64,000 bases of DNA from Flavobacterium endoglycinae (GCF_017352115.1 NZ_CP071448.1:3495001-3559000), one strand, 5' to 3'; counted from the stretch's first letter, positions 1 to 8,984 are shown. Program-made: numbers and translations. The notes: generated from the sequence alone by a model not told the origin.

Positions 1-939
1 CAGCACGAAAAACCAGAAGGTGTAATCGTTCAGTTAGGAGGACAAACAGCTTTGAAATTGGCAGACAAACTTTCTAAATACGGAGTAAAAATTATTGGAA
101 CTAGTTTTGACGCACTTGATTTAGCAGAAGATAGAGGACGTTTCTCTGACTTATTGACTGAATTAAACATTCCTTTCCCAAGATTTGGAATCGCTGAAAC
201 AGCAGATGAAGCTTCAAAATTAGCAGATACTTTAGATTTCCCGCTTTTAATTCGTCCTTCTTATGTATTAGGAGGTCAGGGAATGAAAATTGTAATCAAC
301 AAAAAAGAGCTTGAAGAGCACGTTATCGATTTGTTGAAAGCAATTCCAGGAAACAAATTATTACTGGATCACTACTTGGCTGGAGCAATCGAAGCAGAAG
401 CTGATGCCATTTGTGATGCTGATGGAAATGTTTACATCATCGGGATTATGGAGCACATTGAGCCTTGTGGAGTTCACTCTGGAGATAGTAATGCTACATT
501 GCCTCCTTTTAACTTAGGAGAATTTGTAATGCAGCAAATTAAAGATCATACACATAAAATTGCTAGAGCTTTAAAAACAGTTGGACTAATCAATATCCAG
601 TTTGCGATTAAAGACGATACAGTTTACATTATCGAGGCAAACCCTAGAGCTTCTAGAACAGTTCCGTTCATTGCAAAAGCTTACGGAGAACCTTATGTAA
701 ATTACGCTACTAAAGTAATGTTAGGTCATAATAAAGTAACAGATTTTGATTTCAACCCGCAATTAAATGGTTATGCAATCAAACAACCGGTTTTCTCTTT
801 CAGCAAATTCCCGAATGTAAACAAAGCATTAGGACCTGAAATGAAATCAACTGGAGAAAGTATCTTGTTTATTGACGACTTAAAAGACGATCAATTCTAC
901 GAATTGTACTCTAGAAGAAAAATGTATTTGAGTAAATAA
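1..939 (+). CDS. carB: Carbamoyl-phosphate synthase large subunit, C-terminal part (partial)
   Basis: The gene enters from the left edge; the frame is open from base 1, so the first TTG or ATG seen is not the start. The visible 312 residues are the second ATP-grasp half of CarB, which makes carbamoyl phosphate for arginine and pyrimidine synthesis. Diagnostic stretches are GVIVQLGGQTALKLA, RPSYVLGGQGM, IMEHIEPCGVHSGDS and the metal-site IEANPRASRTVPF. The protein stops about 20 residues after LGPEMKSTGES, so the MGS-like domain of about 130 residues that follows this point in E. coli CarB is absent. I believe short CarB is usual in Flavobacteriia, so this is probably a lineage trait rather than a truncation; the reading frame is clean and a terminator follows at once. 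Confidence 0.96.
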   Translation, partial: QHEKPEGVIVQLGGQTALKLADKLSKYGVKIIGTSFDALDLAEDRGRFSDLLTELNIPFPRFGIAETADEASKLADTLDFPLLIRPSYVLGGQGMKIVINKKELEEHVIDLLKAIPGNKLLLDHYLAGAIEAEADAICDADGNVYIIGIMEHIEPCGVHSGDSNATLPPFNLGEFVMQQIKDHTHKIARALKTVGLINIQFAIKDDTVYIIEANPRASRTVPFIAKAYGEPYVNYATKVMLGHNKVTDFDFNPQLNGYAIKQPVFSFSKFPNVNKALGPEMKSTGESILFIDDLKDDQFYELYSRRKMYLSK

Positions 940-957
940 TCTCAAATTCTATTATAA

Positions 958-992
958 AAAAAAGGCTGTCTTTTTCGGACAGCCTTTTTTGT
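958..992 (+). terminator. Rho-independent terminator of carB
   Basis: A perfect 10-bp stem (961-970 with 978-987, loop of seven) is followed by a T run. It lies about 20 bases after the carB stop, in the space between the convergent carB and S41 peptidase genes, and may serve both strands. Confidence 0.85.
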
Positions 993-1015
993 GTAAAATT
1001 TATCTTGTAAATGGG

Positions 1016-2101
1016 TTATTTTAGAACTTCCAGCGCTTTTAAAATTGCCGGATCATATTGGTTCTCAATATCCTTTTTGGTATTCTTGATTTCGATTTTT
1101 ACAGGAACACCAACATCTTCAAGTAATTCATTAGTAGTTGAATAATATCGCTGATTCGATAGGGTGAAAGAAATTTTATTCGATAAATCAGCGCCAAACA
1201 TATCCGACATCATTCCAGAAGTATTGGTTCCTATTGTGGTAACATTTGGCTGCTGATACAATGAAATGGTAAAATCTTCGGCCGAACTTGCAGTTTTGTC
1301 GTTCGTTAAAATCACGATAGGTTTTAAATAACGTACTCCTTCATTTGGGCTTATGTAAATTGGTTCGGGATTAGTGAAGTTTTCATAATCTCCTTTTTGT
1401 CTAATGCTTTTATAATGCGTTATTCTTTTTTCAGATGCAAATCTGGATGCTAAAAGATCACCGCCATGACCGCCGCCGTTTGATCTCATATCAATTATAA
1501 TAGCTTTTGTTTCAGCAAAGGAATTTAATATACTATCGAAAAGTGTAAGCATTAATTGAATATCTTCTTTTTCTTTATTATCATCAAAAAGACTTTCAAG
1601 ATTTCCAAAACATCTTGAAATGCGAATATACCCTATATCATTGCTTTTGGCAGAATTGTACAAATAATTGTTTTTGAATATTGGTCCGCTCCCTTTGATT
1701 TTCGAAAAACCATTGTTTTCTAATGTGGTAAAACTGGTTTCCCATAATTTGTTTTCTGTTCCTTTAAATTCGTCAAGAAAAGCCGATTGTTTTTTTACTT
1801 TATAAACGACTTCATCTCCTTTTGAAATTGTAATATGACCATCTTTTAGCGGCGTAATCATTTCTTCAAATATTTCAAGAAGTTCTTTTTCTTTCGTTTT
1901 TGAGCTTACTAAAGGACGAAACTTTTTATAAGTATCATCCCAGTTTACTTTTTTAAGTTTAAAAAAAGCATAATTATCCTTAAATGTAGTCCAGAAAGTT
2001 TCGAAATCTTTTTCGGGTTTGCTGAGTTTTTTTGAGGCTTGGCTGGTGGCAGTAAAGCTAATTATCAGAAGAGTTATTGCTAAAAACGATTTTAATTTCA
2101 T
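1016..2101 (-). CDS. Secreted S41-family (tail-specific protease fold) peptidase
   Basis: 361 residues with an N-terminal signal peptide (MKLKSFLAITLLIISFTATSQA). The C-terminal half has the S41 core: IIDMRSNGGGHGGD, then VILTNDKTASSAEDF, in which the second Ser after TA is the expected nucleophile, then TIGTNTSGMMSD. No clear PDZ domain is seen; the N-terminal 130 residues are the helical region common to short Bacteroidota S41 proteins. It is probably exported to the periplasm or cell surface. It stands alone: a terminator separates it from the upstream DUF4252 operon, and it converges on carB. The substrate is not known. The family call is firm; catalytic activity is inferred. Confidence 0.85.
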   Translation of the reverse strand: MKLKSFLAITLLIISFTATSQASKKLSKPEKDFETFWTTFKDNYAFFKLKKVNWDDTYKKFRPLVSSKTKEKELLEIFEEMITPLKDGHITISKGDEVVYKVKKQSAFLDEFKGTENKLWETSFTTLENNGFSKIKGSGPIFKNNYLYNSAKSNDIGYIRISRCFGNLESLFDDNKEKEDIQLMLTLFDSILNSFAETKAIIIDMRSNGGGHGGDLLASRFASEKRITHYKSIRQKGDYENFTNPEPIYISPNEGVRYLKPIVILTNDKTASSAEDFTISLYQQPNVTTIGTNTSGMMSDMFGADLSNKISFTLSNQRYYSTTNELLEDVGVPVKIEIKNTKKDIENQYDPAILKALEVLK

Positions 2102-2169
2102 TTTGATTTTTGATTGATTGGTTTAGTTTTGGCTAATAATTAATACGTTAAATATAAAATTAAAAATAA

Positions 2170-2196
2170 GAAAAGCTCCGTTGTTGGAGCTTTCTT
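2170..2196 (-). terminator. Terminator of the sigma/DUF4252 operon
   Basis: An 8-bp stem (2172-2179 with 2186-2193) followed, on the minus strand, by a T-rich tract. It sits just after the second DUF4252 gene and before the S41 peptidase gene. Confidence 0.6.
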
Positions 2197-2214
2197 TATA
2201 AATGTAAGATGTAT

Positions 2215-2751
2215 TTATTTTATGAGCTGTTGTAAAGGCTCTAATTGTTTCATGTCGATTTTTGATTTTTGCAAAACCGACATTAATGTCATGATATTAT
2301 TTGGATTCATATTTTTACCTAGAACACGAACTACGGCAAAACCATTTTCCTTTCTGTTGGCAAAAACTACAAACTCGCTGATATTTTCATCTGAACCTAC
2401 ATAGCTGATTGAAGCACCGTCCTTACCAGAACCAAATTTCATTAGTTCCTGATATTTTGGATTTTTTAAAATGGCAGTCAGTTTTTTACGCTCAGCGTCA
2501 TATTCAGCCTGATTAGTGCCATTAGCTTTAAAGGCTAGAATGTTCATTTTATCAAATGAATTTATAGCTTCTTTCTGCTCTGCTGACAGCTTGATCTGTT
2601 CCAGATTTAAAATGCTCGACGAAACATCAACTGCAATAAAATCTTTTTTCTCTGTATTCTCTACAAAATACTTTTGTAATGTAGGCTCAGAATTACAACT
2701 TACAAGAGTTAGTAATGCCAGCAGGACTGAGGTGAAAACACTGACTTTCAT
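2215..2751 (-). CDS. DUF4252 family lipoprotein
   Basis: 178 residues. The N-terminus MKVSVFTSVLLALLTLVSC ends in a lipobox (LVSC), so it is probably a lipoprotein. The rest resembles its upstream neighbour in layout: a helical region, then KYQELMKFGSGKDGASISYVG and a FVVFANRKENGFAVVRVLGKNM segment, ending in a Leu-rich tail; I assign both to DUF4252 from memory of the family. The function is unknown. It is the last gene of a minus-strand operon (sigma factor, anti-sigma-like protein, two DUF4252 proteins), with only one base between it and the previous gene, so it is probably made under control of that sigma factor. Confidence 0.75.
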   Translation of the reverse strand: MKVSVFTSVLLALLTLVSCNSEPTLQKYFVENTEKKDFIAVDVSSSILNLEQIKLSAEQKEAINSFDKMNILAFKANGTNQAEYDAERKKLTAILKNPKYQELMKFGSGKDGASISYVGSDENISEFVVFANRKENGFAVVRVLGKNMNPNNIMTLMSVLQKSKIDMKQLEPLQQLIK

Positions 2752-2752
2752 A

Positions 2753-3283
2753 TTATTTTTTACCTTTAGAAGCTTTTTTCAAATCAGAACCACCAGGGAG
2801 CTGCATTTTATCTGTTAATACAGAAATCTCGTTAAGATCGAAGTTACCTGTAAGAGACAATAAAACCGTATCGTCATTTTTGGCACCGTCAACAAACATC
2901 AGTAATTCTTTAATTTGTGTGTCTGTTGCCCCAGATTTTACCATTATTTTTACGTTTTTACCGCTGTCATTTACTCGCATTAATTCTTCTAAACCAGCTG
3001 TTTTGATGTATTTATCAGCAGAAGCTTTCATGTCGGCTTCGATTTTAGGATTTTTGGTTGTAAACACTTTTAGGTAATCTAATTTTTTGATAAGCTTAAT
3101 GTATTGCTGTGTTTCTTTATCAGAAGCATCAACTTTTACTTTACTCATTAAGTCGAACATCTTTTTGTTTACAATTACAGATGTTACGTCGTCTTGACCA
3201 TCAAATTTGTCAAAAGCACCTTGTGCATAAAATACATTTGTTACAAATGCGAAAACTAAAGTTATGATGAAATTTTTACTCAT
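2753..3283 (-). CDS. DUF4252 family secreted protein
   Basis: 176 residues from the start chosen here (MSKNFIITLVFAFVTNVFYAQ, a clean signal peptide). An upstream ATG at 3328 in the same frame would add 15 charged residues in front of the signal peptide, so it is less likely, though it lies close behind the preceding gene and cannot be excluded. The mature part has VTSVIVNKKMFDLMSKV, KLDYLKVFTTKNPKIEADM and VLLSLTGNFDLNEISVLT, the typical DUF4252 progression ending in a beta strand-helix unit. It lacks a lipobox, unlike the downstream paralogue. No biochemical role is known to me; the operon context suggests envelope stress or surface maintenance. Confidence 0.75.
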   Translation of the reverse strand: MSKNFIITLVFAFVTNVFYAQGAFDKFDGQDDVTSVIVNKKMFDLMSKVKVDASDKETQQYIKLIKKLDYLKVFTTKNPKIEADMKASADKYIKTAGLEELMRVNDSGKNVKIMVKSGATDTQIKELLMFVDGAKNDDTVLLSLTGNFDLNEISVLTDKMQLPGGSDLKKASKGKK

Positions 3284-3339
3284 ATTTAGTTTATTATTTT
3301 TTCTGTATTCGTGAATCGTTGATTTCATATCTTTTTTAA

Positions 3340-3828
3340 TTACTGTTTAAAAATTTTATTTTTTGTTTGCTCGTATTCTTTAATGTACTGCATACTTTCA
3401 ATGCCTACATTAACATTGTTCGACAATAATGCCAAAGCTTTTTGTGTTTCTTTTAAAGCTTCTTCAGGATCGTCGTAGGTTCCTAATTCTGATTGCGCTG
3501 TAAGAGCAGGAGCTGCACTTTCTTCACTAACCAATAAATAGGTTCCAATTCCTAGTAAAACCACAACTGAAGCTGCAATCGATAGCCACGCCACGTTTCG
3601 TTTCTTAGTTTTTAGTGGAATCGTTTCGCTTAAAGCAAGATTTTCCAAATTCTGCGTTGACTGCTGTTGTTTTACCTGAGAGAAATAACCAAACATAGGT
3701 TTGTATTGTTCTAGATGCTGCGCAACATCTGATGAAGAAAAATATTCTTTTAATTGATTTTCTTCGGCAATCGTTGTTTCTCCCTGAAAGTATTTTTCTA
3801 ATATATTTTCTATTTTATTTAATTCCAT
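3340..3828 (-). CDS. Anti-sigma-factor-like single-pass membrane protein
   Basis: 162 residues from MELNKIENILEKYF; an ATG four codons upstream is also possible. The N-terminus has the short helical motif ILEKYFQGETTIAEENQLKEYF, typical of the cytoplasmic part of Bacteroidota anti-sigma proteins. One membrane segment follows (NVAWLSIAASVVVLLGIGTY), then a short outer region ending with ETQKALALLSNNVNVGIESM. Its start overlaps the end of the sigma factor gene, suggesting translational coupling and a sigma/anti-sigma pair. The C-terminal region is short and lacks a FecR domain, so it is not a TonB-linked FecR system. The role as anti-sigma factor is inferred from context and layout. Confidence 0.7.
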   Translation of the reverse strand: MELNKIENILEKYFQGETTIAEENQLKEYFSSSDVAQHLEQYKPMFGYFSQVKQQQSTQNLENLALSETIPLKTKKRNVAWLSIAASVVVLLGIGTYLLVSEESAAPALTAQSELGTYDDPEEALKETQKALALLSNNVNVGIESMQYIKEYEQTKNKIFKQ

Positions 3829-4324
3829 AACTGTGTGCATTTACCATTGATTCTCTAATTTTTTTTCTCGCTCTTGAAAGCGCAACTCGAATTGCGGTTT
3901 CGTTCATATTCACAATTTTTGCAATTTCTTCAAATTCATATTGTTCAACATCCCGAAGCTGAATTAATAATTGCAGCTGTTCTGGTAGTTGGTTTATAAT
4001 TTTTTCAACCCATTCTAAACTGTTCGAATCTTCGAGTTTTTTGTCTAACTGCGGCTCACGATCGGTGTAATTATTATGAACTAATTGAAGATTTCCTGCT
4101 CTTTTTGATTTGAGCTGATCTAAACAATAATTCTTAGTCATCGTCATCGCAAGTGCTTCGACATTATTGTACTCCTCCAGATTTTCTTTTTTATTCCATA
4201 ATTTAACCATTACTTCCTGAGTAGCATCTTCAGCTTCCTCAGTGCTGGTAAGTAATCGTTTTGCCAGACGAAAAACTTTGTCTTTGAAAGGATTAACTAA
4301 TTCTATAAACACATTCTGGTTCAT
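3815..4324 (-). CDS. ECF-type RNA polymerase sigma factor
   Basis: 169 residues, normal for an ECF sigma factor. Region 2 is visible as DKVFRLAKRLLTSTEEAEDATQEVMVKLW, and region 4 as LPEQLQLLIQLRDVEQYEFEEIAKIVNMNETAIRVALSRARKKI, a helix-turn-helix for the -35-type element. It is the first gene of a minus-strand operon with an anti-sigma-like protein and two DUF4252 proteins. A 170-base spacer separates it from the divergent PDZ-containing S41 peptidase gene. The regulon is unknown, but the operon itself is the likely first target. Confidence 0.9.
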   Translation of the reverse strand: MNQNVFIELVNPFKDKVFRLAKRLLTSTEEAEDATQEVMVKLWNKKENLEEYNNVEALAMTMTKNYCLDQLKSKRAGNLQLVHNNYTDREPQLDKKLEDSNSLEWVEKIINQLPEQLQLLIQLRDVEQYEFEEIAKIVNMNETAIRVALSRARKKIRESMVNAHSYGIK

Positions 4325-4495
4325 AAATTAAAGGTTATTCGTTAGCGTTATATAGTCAAGACGAGCCACTATTATTTTTGTTACAGCCAAAATTGTTTTT
4401 TTATAAAAAAAAAGAGAATAAACATAAGACTGTTAAAACTAAAGGTAGTATTTTTACGTTAATACTCTAAAGCACCAAACCAAAATACAGTTTAT

Positions 4496-5968
4496 ATGAA
4501 AACAATTTTAAAGAGTGTATTACTTTTGTTTCTGTTGGCATTTTCTTTACAGTCCTGCGAAGATCAGGATGATGTAGAATCTCCTGCAGACTTACAGATA
4601 AATGATTTTATATGGAAAGGACTGAATCAGTTTTATTTATGGCAACCAGATGTTCCTAATTTAGCTGATGATCGTTTTAGTACACAAAATGACCTTAATT
4701 CTTTTTTAAGAGGTTATTCTGATCCAGAAGATTTGTTTCAGAATTTATTATACAAACCTATCAGTAAATTTCCAAAAGGGCAGGCGGTTGACCGTTTTAG
4801 CTGGATTGTAGAAGATTACAGCGTTTTGGAACAAGAACTTCAGGGAACTTCTAAAAATGATGGCGTTGATTATAGATTAAGCTATAAACCAAACAGTACA
4901 ACAGAACTTGTAGGTTTTGTGCGTTACATTCTTCCAAACTCTTATGCTTCAGCCAAAAACATTAAAAGAGGTGATTTGTTTACTGGAGTAAACGGAACAC
5001 AACTTACGGTTTCAAATTACCAGTCACTTTTAAATGCTGACAGTTATACGCTGAATATGGCAACTTATGACGGAAGTACTATTAAAACAAACGGAGTTAC
5101 TGTTCCGTTAGTGAAAACTACTTTAGATGAAAATCCAGTATTTATTAATAAAGTGATAGTTTCTGGAAGTCATAAAATTGGTTATTTAATGTATAACGGA
5201 TTTTATTCTAATTATGATGCACAGCTTAACAGTGCTTTTGCCTCTTTAAAAGGAGAAGGAATTACGGATTTGGTTTTGGATTTACGATACAATGGAGGAG
5301 GTTCAATCAATACAGCAGCACGTTTGGCAAGTATGATTACCGGACAATTTAAAGATAAGATTTTTGCTAAAGAAAAGTGGAATCCTAAAGTGAACGAGTT
5401 TTACGAAAATGAAGATCCAGAATCGCTAAATGTTAGATTTGTTGATAAAATTGATGGCGCGGCAATCAACAGCTTAAACTTAAATAAAATTTATATTATT
5501 ACAACTGACGGTACGGCTTCTGCGAGCGAATTGGTAATCAACGGACTTGTGCCTTATATTTCTGTTATTCAAATAGGAGAAACAACAGTAGGGAAAAATG
5601 TAGGTTCTGTTACTTTATATGATTCTCCAACTTTTGGAAAAGCAAACCGAAACTTGAACCATAAATATGCGATGCAGCCATTGGTTTTGAAAATTGTGAA
5701 CGCAAATGATTTTGGTGAATATACAGATGGTTTAAAACCTACTTACGAACAATTAGAATACATAACTAATATGGGGGTTTTGGGTGATGCATCTGAACCA
5801 TTATTAAATCTTGCAATTTCAAAAATTACAGGTTCAGCTGCAAAAAGAATACAACAAGATCGTAAAGAAGCTTTACAAACCTTTACGAATGTTAAAGCAA
5901 TGAATGGTATACGCAATCAGATGTATCTTGAAAAAGCTCCGGAAGGACTTTTAAAATCATTAAAATAA
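4496..5968 (+). CDS. S41-family peptidase lipoprotein with PDZ domain
   Basis: 490 residues. The N-terminus MKTILKSVLLLFLLAFSLQSC is a lipoprotein signal with Cys at about residue 21, followed by an acidic EDQDDVES stretch. A helical region (about 35-110) precedes a PDZ-like segment (VGFVRYILPNSYASAKNIKRGD), and the S41 core follows: LVLDLRYNGGGSINTAARLA and IITTDGTASASELVINGL, with Ser of TASASE as the expected nucleophile. It is divergent from the ECF sigma operon, and is a surface or periplasmic protease of the C-terminal processing type found widely in Flavobacteriia. The substrate is not known. A strong terminator follows directly. Confidence 0.88.
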   Translation: MKTILKSVLLLFLLAFSLQSCEDQDDVESPADLQINDFIWKGLNQFYLWQPDVPNLADDRFSTQNDLNSFLRGYSDPEDLFQNLLYKPISKFPKGQAVDRFSWIVEDYSVLEQELQGTSKNDGVDYRLSYKPNSTTELVGFVRYILPNSYASAKNIKRGDLFTGVNGTQLTVSNYQSLLNADSYTLNMATYDGSTIKTNGVTVPLVKTTLDENPVFINKVIVSGSHKIGYLMYNGFYSNYDAQLNSAFASLKGEGITDLVLDLRYNGGGSINTAARLASMITGQFKDKIFAKEKWNPKVNEFYENEDPESLNVRFVDKIDGAAINSLNLNKIYIITTDGTASASELVINGLVPYISVIQIGETTVGKNVGSVTLYDSPTFGKANRNLNHKYAMQPLVLKIVNANDFGEYTDGLKPTYEQLEYITNMGVLGDASEPLLNLAISKITGSAAKRIQQDRKEALQTFTNVKAMNGIRNQMYLEKAPEGLLKSLK

Positions 5969-6003
5969 AAAAAAAGGCTTTCAGAAATGAAAGCCTTTTT
6001 TTT
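5969..6003. terminator. Bidirectional terminator between S41 peptidase and btuG-like gene
   Basis: A perfect 12-bp stem including the A/T tracts (5971-5982 with 5989-6000, loop AGAAAT), with T runs on both strands, between two convergent genes. Confidence 0.85.
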
Positions 6004-6034
6004 CCAAAAACTAATAAACTAATTCTAAAACAAA

Positions 6035-7087
6035 TTAATCATTAAAATAGAAACCGTTAGTACCAATTCCGGTAGTTAACGTTTTCTGTAAATCTCCATT
6101 TAAACTGTAGATGTATGCTTTTCCATCTGCTGTAAAGCTTCCATCAGCCATGTATATACGATTGTTGTTAACTGCAAATCCATATAAGTAACTTACTGGT
6201 GAAGTAAGAATTGGAGTTGTAGAAGGTGTTGCGGCTGTTAAGTTCATTACATAAGCAGATTTATTAACTGTATAATAAATTTTGCCATCTTCAATATCCA
6301 TGAAAGAAGCACCGTCTAAGCTTTCAGGGAAAGTAACATTAGAAACAGATTTGTCTGATAATTTTACTTTTACAATTTCACTTCTAGCGCCATAAGGACC
6401 TCTTAAAATATATAAAGTTCCGTTCTCTTCTTCGATGCAATCAGCATTGTAACCTACTTCGATTGGAGCTTCTAATGTCTTTGTTGCAATATTTACAATT
6501 AATAATTTGCTGTTGTTATATGGTTCAGTGATGTATAATTTGCCATCTTCTAAAACTAAACGGTTGGCCGTAGCATTTAATTGAATTTTAGACTCAACCG
6601 TATTGGATGCTAAATTGATCACGGCCACATAATCATCAGTATTTCCATTTGGATTTTGTTCTGGTTTATCATAGTCAAAGTACGTGTTTGCATTTGTTAC
6701 ATAGGCTTTTCCATCCTTAACAACACCATATCTTGGATTAGCAAGTCCGCTGTCGATTTTAGCGATTAATTTAAAAGTGTAACGGTTTACTACATTAATA
6801 ACATTTGAACCACCTGCAATGATATAAGCTCTATCTCCGTCGAAAAAGATGTTTTGAGCAAATTTTCCAAGTAAATCAGTTGGGTTTGCTGCTGAGTAAA
6901 TGTCTTTTACAAAAACATTTAAATCGTTGCTTGCAAATGAAACAGTTCCTTGTCCTGTGCTTCCTTCATTTAAAATAAAAAATCCGTTGTCGTATTCTCC
7001 TTTTGATGTATCATTATCGTCATCGCTCGAACAAGAAGCAAAAAAGCTAATGCACATTGCTATTAAAAGTAATTTACTAAGTTTCAT
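6035..7087 (-). CDS. BtuG-like surface lipoprotein, beta-propeller (DUF5074/YncE-like)
   Basis: 350 residues. The N-terminus has a lipoprotein signal (ISFFASC at about residue 19) followed by SSDDDNDTS, an acidic/serine tract of the kind that directs surface export in Bacteroidota. The body is a series of short repeats such as AYIIAGGSNVINVVNRYTF, AYVTNANTYF, LYITEPYNNSKLLIVNI and IYYTVNKSAYVMNL, consistent with a seven-bladed propeller. It lies 5 bases downstream of the btuB-like receptor and behind a cobalamin riboswitch. In Bacteroides, BtuG proteins of this fold bind B12 on the cell surface and cap BtuB, so the same role is inferred here; the direct assignment rests on context. Confidence 0.75.
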   Translation of the reverse strand: MKLSKLLLIAMCISFFASCSSDDDNDTSKGEYDNGFFILNEGSTGQGTVSFASNDLNVFVKDIYSAANPTDLLGKFAQNIFFDGDRAYIIAGGSNVINVVNRYTFKLIAKIDSGLANPRYGVVKDGKAYVTNANTYFDYDKPEQNPNGNTDDYVAVINLASNTVESKIQLNATANRLVLEDGKLYITEPYNNSKLLIVNIATKTLEAPIEVGYNADCIEEENGTLYILRGPYGARSEIVKVKLSDKSVSNVTFPESLDGASFMDIEDGKIYYTVNKSAYVMNLTAATPSTTPILTSPVSYLYGFAVNNNRIYMADGSFTADGKAYIYSLNGDLQKTLTTGIGTNGFYFND

Positions 7088-7092
7088 AAATA

Positions 7093-8946
7093 TTAAAATT
7101 TTAGAGTTAAATACACGTTGAAATTGGTTCCGGGCATAGGTCTGTCTTCCAGACTTTCATAATTCTCATTAAAAAGATTTAGAACTTGAAATCCGAGTTT
7201 AAAGGAATCCAAAAATTTAAAATCATAGTCGATCCCGATATTTGAGATCATATAATCTTTTACAATTTCGTTTGGATCATTATCGGCTCTGGTATAAACA
7301 AAACCATTGTATAAAAATTGATAGTATGCCGAGATTCTGTTTCTAGAATAAGCAACAGAAGCGGTTGCTTTGTGGAATGGAACGAAAAAAAGCTGTTTTT
7401 CGGTTTCTTCATTTTTCGAAACGGTATAAGCATAAGATGCGTTGGCACTTAAATGATTTTTACCATATTGTTTTTTCCAGCTTACCAAAGTTTCGGCTCC
7501 ATAACTATTTACTTTATCGGTGTTTTGAGGAGACCAAATACCACTTGATCCTGGAATCCATTGCAGTAGATCTTTTATTTTCATGTAATAAAAGGTTTGT
7601 GTAAGCGAAATGTTTCTGAATGTAAAAACGTTCCCAATTTCAGCCTGATAAGAACTTTCAGGTTTCAAATCCAAATTTCCTCCTGGTTCCCAATATAAAT
7701 CATTGTAAGTCGGAATTCTGAAATTTCGAGATACATTTAGTTTCAAATTATATAACGGACTAAATTGATAAGAGGAACCTAATGAAAATAACAGCGGTGA
7801 TTCATAGTTATTTGTAAATTCTTTTCTAATACCAAATTCATTTTTCCAATTCGCCCCAATATCTTGTTTTACCAGTAAAGATGCAGAACTAATTTCGCGA
7901 ACATGATCTCCAAAACTTGTTCCGTAGCCTTTGGTTCTATTATAATCTACAATACCATTTATCTGAGTAGTTTTAAAAAGAGTATATCCTAAATCCAGTT
8001 TGGTGATTAAACTTTCAGTATTGCCAGAGCTGTAATAGTCTTTCGTATTATCGGCGTAATATTTATAGTTTTCGAATATGTAAGCCGTTTTGAAATTGGT
8101 TTTAAATTTTCCGAAATCACCATCGTATTCTAATAAACTTCGATTAAAACCATTCACATATTTGCTTTTAGTTTCACTTTCTGTTACTAAAGATGTATTT
8201 CGATCTGTATTTGAAGTCTGACTGTACAATTTTAGAGTGTTTTTATCGTCAATTTTATACCCCACATTAGCACTCATAGTTATAATATCGTATTGGCCGT
8301 TTTGGTTCCAGCGCTGTTCGCCACGCCAAGTATAACGGTTTAGATATTTATAATCGTTTGTAGAACTATTTTTGGAAAAACCAACCTGTGCGCTCCATTG
8401 CTTATTAGAAATGTTGGTTTTATAATTTATTCCAATTGTATTAAAACTTCCGTAGTCTAGTTTTAGGGTATTCTCAAAACGATTAGAAAACAACAAATCG
8501 TTATTTAGGTGTACAGTTCCTCCAATCGCTCCACTTCCATAAATAACACTTCCGCCTCCGGCTTTTACACTCACAGAATTATAATCAGATCCTGAGATCG
8601 TATTAAAATCCGTGCTTCCATTCATTTGTGAATTAATGTTGATTCCGTTCCAGATAACTGCAGTTTGCGAAGAAGTCGTTCCGCGAAAAGAAACTGTAGA
8701 AAGCATTCCGCGTCCGTATTCTTTGAAATAAAGCGTAGAATTAAAGTTTAGTAAATCAGTCAGTAAAGCTTCATTTTTATTGATGATGGAATCATTCAAT
8801 TTTAAAACCGACTGCGAATTGGAGTATTTTTTCAGATTAGAATCAGAAACAATAATTTCTTTCAGTTTGGTAATAGAATCGTTCTGCGCCGAAGTTAATT
8901 GGCACAACACAAGGAATAAAAAAGCAAAACGTAACCTTAAAATCAT
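7093..8946 (-). CDS. btuB: TonB-dependent outer-membrane receptor, B12 type (BtuB-like)
   Basis: 617 residues from MILRLRFAFLFLVLCQLTSAQ, a clean signal peptide. An open frame continues upstream to 9054, but that extension lies across the riboswitch and is not coding. The plug domain is seen as ALLTDLLNFNSTLYFKEYGRGMLSTVSFRG and VSVKAGGGSVIYGSGAIGGTVHL; the rest is a beta barrel with aromatic-rich strands, ending in NVYLTLKF with a terminal Phe. No N-terminal carboxypeptidase-like domain (as in SusC) is present, which fits small BtuB-type receptors. The cobalamin riboswitch upstream and neighbours cobC/S/T/U and btuG make vitamin B12 the likely ligand. Confidence 0.9.
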   Translation of the reverse strand: MILRLRFAFLFLVLCQLTSAQNDSITKLKEIIVSDSNLKKYSNSQSVLKLNDSIINKNEALLTDLLNFNSTLYFKEYGRGMLSTVSFRGTTSSQTAVIWNGININSQMNGSTDFNTISGSDYNSVSVKAGGGSVIYGSGAIGGTVHLNNDLLFSNRFENTLKLDYGSFNTIGINYKTNISNKQWSAQVGFSKNSSTNDYKYLNRYTWRGEQRWNQNGQYDIITMSANVGYKIDDKNTLKLYSQTSNTDRNTSLVTESETKSKYVNGFNRSLLEYDGDFGKFKTNFKTAYIFENYKYYADNTKDYYSSGNTESLITKLDLGYTLFKTTQINGIVDYNRTKGYGTSFGDHVREISSASLLVKQDIGANWKNEFGIRKEFTNNYESPLLFSLGSSYQFSPLYNLKLNVSRNFRIPTYNDLYWEPGGNLDLKPESSYQAEIGNVFTFRNISLTQTFYYMKIKDLLQWIPGSSGIWSPQNTDKVNSYGAETLVSWKKQYGKNHLSANASYAYTVSKNEETEKQLFFVPFHKATASVAYSRNRISAYYQFLYNGFVYTRADNDPNEIVKDYMISNIGIDYDFKFLDSFKLGFQVLNLFNENYESLEDRPMPGTNFNVYLTLKF

Positions 8947-8984
8947 AATTTCTACACTCTTTTTCCCGAGAGCTCGATATTTTG

